Shown here piece after piece: positions 59,701 through 64,000 of a stretch of 64,000 nucleotides of DNA. The position numbers and the translations under genes are program-made. Below the pieces are notes generated by a model, which had not been told where the DNA came from, did not search any database, and worked only from the letters and a program-made list of their open reading frames with translations. The DNA is taken from NCBI RefSeq assembly GCF_000708205.1, contig NW_014575562.1, positions 497,616-561,615 of the forward strand, read 5' to 3'. The stretch comes from Mixia osmundae IAM 14324. Its lineage: Eukaryota > Basidiomycota > Mixiomycetes > Mixiales > Mixiaceae. Every line of letters starts with the position of its first letter. Within the stretch, counting starts at the first letter, position 1.

Positions 59701-60095
59701 CCAGGTAATGTGACGCTGAACTGCCCTGCAACGGCGGACGACCCTGTGAGCTGAGTACAGGGCCCTGTACATCGTCTTGAGCCCGTCTGCCTGCCCTCTC
59801 TTGGGCCGTCATGTTCAATCGAGGAACATCATCGGGTACATAAAGGCTGCCGCAGTCTCGGCAGCACAAGGATCCACATGGCAGATCGTTGCGCAAATAC
59901 TGCTCTCTTATGACTGCATCGCACGCATTGGCTTTGCCTTCTGCAATGCTTCAGGGACACACCTTTGATGACACGTCCTTTTGCCGTCTTGCGCATGAAA
60001 TGTCGCTTCGTCTGCTGTACACCTGTCGCACTGCTCGCTGTGCCATCTTCGGCATCTACTGCCTCGAATGGTCGCTTTTGCAAGATAGTGATCAT
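56725..60095 (-). CDS. DIS3: Exosome ribonuclease Dis3/Rrp44
   Basis: Seven exons (60095-59963, 59913-59672, 59624-59464, 59411-59081, 59034-57032, 56984-56843, 56793-56725) give 1026 residues. The order is CR3 zinc motif (EQYLRNDLPCGSLCCRDC), PIN endonuclease (YLVIDTNIALHQMDLLESS; NDRNDRAIRQ), cold-shock domains, RNB exonuclease (SIDPPGCQDIDDALHARML with its four Asp) and an S1 domain. DGGPAWRGREDLRELNICSI and FTSPIRRYADILVHRQL are also conserved. Dis3 is the catalytic subunit of the nuclear and cytoplasmic exosome. The intron at 59625-59671 must start with GC to keep HQMDLLE intact. Its stop is 59 bp from that of the FAH gene. Confidence 0.96.
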
Positions 60096-60187
60096 GATTG
60101 CTCGTCCCTCGAGGAAGAGGAAAGTCTCGCTCTGTCGCGTTCCTGTGATTTCGTGAATGACCTCACCGGCCTCACCAGCATTTGATC

Positions 60188-61299
60188 ATGACAGACACGA
60201 CATTGCTAGCGCCCATAGAGCTGTCCGATGATGACAGCGACGAGCTCATCTTCGTCTCCAGCGTCAAGCTCGGCAAGCGCAAATCCTCAGACTCGCCCAA
60301 GCCTCGCAAAGCGTTGAAGCAGACAAGCTTGCAGGCTGCTCCCGTCACACCGACTGCTGACCGGAGCGATGCCGCAAAGGCGCAATTGATCCAGCTCGGA
60401 CAGTCCCCAGGCTCGGGCTCTTTCGCCATACATCCTCATATATTCGATCTCGAAGCTGCGTTCACGCGCAAGGCAGCCAAACCAATCATCAAGCCGCCCG
60501 ATCTCGATCTGCTCCTGTTCAAGCCTCTGATGACACCAGAAGGCTGTAGCAAGGTCTATAGCTATCTGCTCAATGAGTTGCCCTGGTACAAAGTCAAATA
60601 CACTGTGCGGAAAGGCATCGACATTGTGACGCCGCGCTATACGACTGTATTTGGACAAGATGATACCAAGACGCAAGCACTCAGTAGGTACAAGAAGCGT
60701 CCACGACCGATACCCTATCTTCTTGAAGAGCTCAAGCGGCATGTCGAGTCTATCTCTGGCGCGACATACAACTTTGTGCTTTGCAACTTCTATTCAGACG
60801 GCAAAGACTCGATCAGCTGGCACTCGTCAGTGGATCTACATATCAAAAGCTGATTGCGCTGATATGCTCGCAGTGACGATGAGGCTTTCCTTGTGCGTTT
60901 GTCCCTGAACGCTGAGGCAAAGCTGATCTCACAACAGGGCCCGCAACCGACGATCAGCTCGCTCAGCCTGGGCGGCGCAAGAGACTTCTACATCAAGCAC
61001 AAGGCAGATGGTACGGATAAGCACCATTTCTCATTGCAAGACGGCGACCTGCTCGTCATGCGAGGCAAGACACAGGAGCGTTATCTGCATTCGATCCCAA
61101 AGCGTGCTGTGGCCCGACCGCGGATCAATATCACCTTTCGGCGCGCGATTAACACCTATGGCACTGATAATTATTACAGTGCGTCTGCTGAATGCTGGAC
61201 GAGAGCTGATCTGACGGGTGAGCAGAGTACAACGTCGGTGATGGACCGATTTACCGCTTCAGGGACGGCAAAATGTGCCTAGCTGACTCGACCGACTGA
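60188..61299 (+). CDS. AlkB-like Fe(II)/2-oxoglutarate dioxygenase (ALKBH2/3 type)
   Basis: Four exons (60188-60825, 60874-60892, 60938-61178, 61226-61299) give 323 residues. The first 110 residues are acidic/basic and disordered. The core has PLMTPEGCSKVYSYLLNELP, TPRYTTVFGQDD, NFYSDGKDSISWHSDDEAFL (HxD iron ligands), PTISSLSLGGARDF, MRGKTQERYLHSIPKR (second His) and RINITFRRAI (2-oxoglutarate-binding Arg). It ends NYYKYNVGDGPIYRF. ALKBH2/3-type enzymes repair alkylated bases in DNA or RNA. Exon 2 is only 19 nt. The start codon is 92 bp from that of DIS3, pointing to a shared promoter. Confidence 0.93.
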
Positions 61300-61412
61300 G
61301 TCTTTCCCATGACTCCAGCCTACTGCTCAGTCTGTGCTCGCGATAGCTGCAACCCCGCACTGCCACGAATGCACACTCCACGCGACGCATGGCTATGGCA
61401 AGCCCCACAGCG

Positions 61413-62150
61413 TTATTGCGACTTGGAGAGGGACGCGATCTTCCGTTCCTTGACGATCCGCTTGAACTCTGAAAACCCAGCGACGCCGAGCAGAAAAGTC
61501 AGGAAGACCCAGAGGAACTATGCAATGTAATCAGCATGTCATCTGTTGTACGGAAGGAAACGTACCGTATTGCGCACGCCCGTCTTGTGCTTTCTGCAGA
61601 GTGTATATTGGTAGTATGCCTCGGCGATGTGGCAGGAAATTGCAAATATCCAAGCAGCTACAATTGTACGCATGCCACCGGCAGCATTGCGGATTCTTCC
61701 GCCGAATTCGTGATCCTCCATGACAGTGCAAGCGACGAGAAACGTGACGAGCGTCATGATGAAGGGCACAAGTCGTCCCAGCCGGAAGCTGTCAACTACA
61801 GGTACAGTGTCCTAGTGATAGAGATTTGCATAAGCATGCTAGTGATGCACAAGGCTCAGGCTTACCATTCTTAGTGCTTGTTCTGCTTCCGCCTTCATGG
61901 CCAGCAAGCGCGGTCTCGCCTCGTCGTACGACTGCAAACGTGGTTCAAAGGGTATTGTGACGGTTTTTGGCTCTGAAGCGTCTCTGTAAGGCAGATAGCT
62001 GATGATCATTGAATCAGATGAGATCGAGTCCATTTTGGCATTGACGGCTCGTTTCACTTTGCCATAGTGCATGCAGTATGCGACAAGAGTATCACGATGA
62101 TTACTCATGTACATTGACAGAAAGCCTGACTTGCTTGCTACCTCGTCCAT
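61413..62150 (-). CDS. DUF2470 domain membrane protein
   Basis: Three exons (62150-61866, 61811-61566, 61517-61413) give 211 residues. Residues 1-95 form a DUF2470-type domain (LSMYMSNHRDTLVAYCMHYG, DSMIISYLPYR, IPFEPRLQSYDEARPRLLAM), the fold found at the end of HugZ-type haem-utilisation proteins. Three membrane segments follow (FIMTLVTFLVAC, TIVAAWIFAISCHIAEAYY, FLWVFLTFLLGVAGF) with a short basic tail. The pairing is common in fungal proteins of unknown role; a link to haem is only inference. The ATG at 62150 was chosen because the domain starts just after it; the frame is open further upstream. Confidence 0.78.
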
Positions 62151-62328
62151 CTTGTGATGCGCTTGCCCGCGCCGCGCAACGTGCAATACGCGCCAGCAGA
62201 ACTGCCAAAAATGTATTCGCGCCCGAAATTTCTGCCAACTCGCAAGAAACGCGCCAAAGAATGAAAGCCCACCCAGTCGTATGCCATCAGAATAAGCAAA
62301 AGTAAAGGGCGCAGGCGGTCCTCGGGGC

Positions 62329-62333
62329 AAAAA
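62329..62333 (-). terminator. Pol III terminator of tRNA-Ser
   Basis: A run of five Ts on the minus strand starts seven bases after the discriminator base, as expected for RNA polymerase III termination. Confidence 0.8.
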
Positions 62334-62339
62334 TGGTCT

Positions 62340-62471
62340 CGAACAGAAAGTGATTCGAACACTTGCTCCCGAAGGAACTGCCTTAGCAGGGCAGCCTATG
62401 TATGGTCGTCAGCAGGAATTCGGGTGAAAATTTCAGCATAGCTCACGCGTTAACCACTCCGCCATCTGTCC
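62340..62471 (-). tRNA. tRNA-Ser (GCU) with a 51-nt insertion after the D arm
   Basis: The 5' acceptor strand GGACAGA (62471-62465) pairs with TCTGTTC (62347-62341), with discriminator G at 62340. The D arm is GCG...CGC with an A-box-like TGGCGGAGTGG. The anticodon arm CTGCC-CTGCTAA-GGCAG gives anticodon GCT. A Ser-type variable arm (TCC-TTCG-GGA) and the T arm AAGTG-TTCGAAT-CACTT follow. The parts make a perfect 81-nt tRNA-Ser only if 62396-62446 is removed. That segment sits between positions 25 and 26, not at the usual 37/38 site. Five Ts (62333-62329) follow as a Pol III terminator. Confidence 0.92.
62396..62446 (-). other. Pre-mRNA-like intron inside tRNA-Ser(GCU)
   Basis: The 51-nt segment begins GTGAGC and ends CATAG. 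It carries GCTGAC with its A 14 nt from the 3' end. These are the same donor, branch-like and acceptor patterns, and the same length, as the protein-gene introns in this window. It is not at the position cut by the tRNA splicing endonuclease. That it is removed by the spliceosome is inference. Confidence 0.65.
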
Positions 62472-62931
62472 TCTTCTTATCGGCCACCAGAATTTTGCCA
62501 TAATATACATCGTTTGATTTTTGCAGCTGGTAACCTCTTTTCGCTGGTGCGAATGCCTCGAGCGGGGCGTCTGTGCGTGCTTCGCCAATCGCGAACGTAG
62601 TCTGTCATGATGCATCTCTCGCGAGTACATACATTGGTCTTAGCGAGCATCCAATTTAGACTTAGTGAGAGTATGATGTCCAACAAGTCTTTCAGTGCTC
62701 GCAGAATCGTCAGCAAAAATTCAACAGACTAAAGTATGCGTTCTCTGTTGCGTGATCAAGCACGCGGGTCACCTTATACAGAGAGGAGCAGGGCCAGTTG
62801 TTATGAGATCCTCATATCATGTCGAGCTTCTGTTTGCTCGGTTTCTACTGATCGGTGCTGCGTAGGCATGACCGTTCCTCGTCCAACATCGAATTTGACA
62901 ATATATAGTCATGTGTCGGTCCAACAGACAA
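62472..62931. other. Intergenic region between the two tRNA genes
   Basis: There are 460 bp with AT-rich patches (for example near 62505-62520 and 62900-62910) that may serve as upstream Pol III promoter context. No protein frame with support, no 5S rRNA and no further tRNA cloverleaf was found. Confidence 0.4.
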
Positions 62932-63028
62932 GCCTTGGTAGCTCACGTTGGAAGAGCGTCAGACTCTTAGCAGCCACTCACAGGGACTTGTTATCTGAAG
63001 GCACCGGGATCGTTGCCCGGCCAGGGCT
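62932..63028 (+). tRNA. tRNA-Lys (CUU) with 23-nt canonical intron and odd T loop
   Basis: Acceptor GCCTTGG pairs with CCAGGGC (one G-U). The D arm is GCTC...GAGC. The anticodon stem TCAGA/TCTGA encloses a loop CTCTTA-A interrupted after position 37 by 23 nt (63-nt-scale pieces at 62970-62992), the normal eukaryotic intron site. Anticodon is CTT. The T stem CCGGG/CCCGG is sound, but the loop reads ATCGTTG instead of TTCGA-type, and the discriminator is T. A run of six Ts follows at 63032. It may be functional with an altered T loop, or a decaying copy. Confidence 0.75.
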
Positions 63029-63031
63029 TTC

Positions 63032-63037
63032 TTTTTT
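63032..63037 (+). terminator. Pol III terminator of tRNA-Lys
   Basis: Six consecutive Ts lie four bases after the tRNA end, a standard RNA polymerase III stop. Confidence 0.75.
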
Positions 63038-63398
63038 GCATTTTGCAACACATGACCAGATGTCTGTGCCTTTGCGAATGGCCTGAACACCTGTTCGACA
63101 GGCATAGTCTCGATCTCTTTCTGCCAATACTTTTGACGCGTTCTCAACTATGCTCGTGTACGCGCGCCATTTTCCAAAATCGTACAGATTGCGACCGGAG
63201 GACGACCGGCTGGACCGAAATGAAGACGCTAGAGCCTGGCCGGCTCCTCATGACGCGGATGCTTATAACATTCACTGCTGAGACTCCCTTCAGCCATAGT
63301 GTGACCACACACGCCTCAGCAGAAGCAAGATGGTACGTCTACCGTAGCAGCTCAATGTCGACACTCATGTGCGCCCTTAGATTCCAACATCGCCGCTG
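63038..63398. other. Intergenic region
   Basis: About 360 bp separate tRNA-Lys from the last gene. Short frames on both strands have no domain. It presumably contains the promoter of the membrane protein gene at the right edge. Confidence 0.35.
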
Positions 63399-64000
63399 AT
63401 GACGAGCACTGACCTGATCGGCCTCGGACTGCACTGTCGCTCGCCATCAACGAAGCACCAGCCCAAGGTCTCATCGCCTCTCTCGCGAGATCGCTTTGAC
63501 CATCATTCTCGTTCGCCCATATGCAGTCCAATGCTCGCCAGCGCAGCACTGGGCAGTGCTATACTAGACAGTCCGATACTGACCACAAGACGACTCAGTT
63601 CGAGGAGACTACGAAGTTCGCTTGCCGTCAAGGTGGCATCGCTCGCTTGGATTGCAGCACTGTCTTTTGGCGTGCTCTACCTGTTCAGCAGCATCGATCG
63701 ATCCGCAAAGGCCGCCAAATACTACATTCAGCCAGTCACTTACCCCGCATCATCTCGCTGGCTCGAATTTGGCGAAGAGCACGAATTCTTATTCGGACTC
63801 GAAGAGGCGGCGCGAGATATCAATGCGCAACCAGAGCTAGTGCCATACTGGTCGCATGAAATAAAGCCAAGTCGACTCCAACATGCGCTCGCCATAGTCG
63901 CCCGTGGACCCCGTCGTCTGACCAAACCAGATCTGCTGACTTTGGAGGAGCTCGAACAAGCGAATGACACCGCTGACGAAGATGCTCTTGACTTTAGCGC
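63399..64000 (+). CDS. Unknown type II membrane protein, 5' part (runs off the right edge)
   Basis: From an ATG at 63399 the frame stays open to the end of the window (200 codons). A basic Ser/Arg-rich cytosolic part (RRLSSRRLRSSLAVKVA) precedes one membrane segment near residues 81-97 (LAWIAALSFGVLYLFSS). A soluble part follows (SSRWLEFGEEHEFLFGLEEA and beyond), Glu- and Asp-rich toward the edge. This is the layout of a Golgi or ER signal-anchored protein. The visible part shows no known catalytic motif. A second in-frame ATG at 63531 is an alternative start. Confidence 0.6.
   Translation, partial: MTSTDLIGLGLHCRSPSTKHQPKVSSPLSRDRFDHHSRSPICSPMLASAALGSAILDSPILTTRRLSSRRLRSSLAVKVASLAWIAALSFGVLYLFSSIDRSAKAAKYYIQPVTYPASSRWLEFGEEHEFLFGLEEAARDINAQPELVPYWSHEIKPSRLQHALAIVARGPRRLTKPDLLTLEELEQANDTADEDALDFS

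Noticed and set aside
62396-62446. Reading the tRNA-Ser insert as a second, overlapping tRNA or a different anticodon arm
   Set aside because: A 4-bp GTGA/TCAC hairpin can form, but no cloverleaf results, whereas the downstream CTGCC-CTGCTAA-GGCAG arm fits tRNA-Ser perfectly.
62472-62931. Possible 5S rRNA or U6 snRNA between the tRNAs
   Set aside because: No 5S-like internal control region and no U6 ACAGAG/AGC motif were seen.

Overview
The window looks like a gene-dense stretch of a fungal nuclear genome, most likely a basidiomycete with a compact genome (a Pucciniomycotina lineage would fit; this is inference from gene content and intron style, not a search). About 36 protein genes, two tRNA genes and no convincing transposon, virus-derived element or CRISPR array are seen. 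Genes are interrupted by roughly 100 short introns, mostly 45-60 nt, with GT(G/A)AG-type donors, CTGAC/CTAAC-like branch sites and C/TAG acceptors. Nearly all gene models below were checked by codon phase across every inferred junction and against remembered family sequences. They are hand-spliced, not cDNA-supported.

Left part (1-17,000): an F-box protein running off the left edge, tafazzin, a G-alpha subunit, a Ran-binding FG protein, a secreted RlpA-like protein, RLP24, DPH3, mitochondrial uS10m with a very long tail, the chromatin reader EAF3/MRG15, EMC8/9, trehalose-6-phosphate synthase and a WSC-domain membrane protein. Middle (18,500-45,200): a 1253-residue protein joining an acyltransferase-3 membrane domain to an Egghead-like GT2 glycosyltransferase, a disordered unknown, malic enzyme, the ADE16/17 purine enzyme, an OPI1-like regulator, a small unknown, homocitrate synthase, a BOR1-type anion transporter, a Zn2Cys6 factor, GINS subunit PSF2, an ECL1-like zinc protein and a TMEM184-like membrane protein. 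Right part (45,200-64,000): a divergent protein with the layout of a meiotic axis protein (Red1/SYCP2 type), VPS11, mL49, a JEN1-like transporter, a GT25-like enzyme, a fumarylacetoacetate-hydrolase-family protein, exosome nuclease DIS3, an AlkB-like dioxygenase, a DUF2470 membrane protein, tRNA-Ser(GCU), tRNA-Lys(CUU) and the start of an unknown type II membrane protein.

The genes are mostly housekeeping and do not form one pathway or cluster. Recurrent layout features are divergent pairs sharing 90-200 bp promoters (DPH3/uS10m, Red1-like/VPS11, GT25/FAH, DIS3/AlkB) and convergent pairs whose stop codons lie only 9-110 bp apart. The most unusual observation is the tRNA-Ser(GCU) gene. It is interrupted between its D arm and anticodon arm by a 51-nt segment that looks like one of the local pre-mRNA introns and sits nowhere near the normal tRNA intron position. 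Other notable points are the AT3-GT2 fusion, the Red1/SYCP2-like candidate, four inferred GC-AG introns, and 9-nt and 5-nt microexons.
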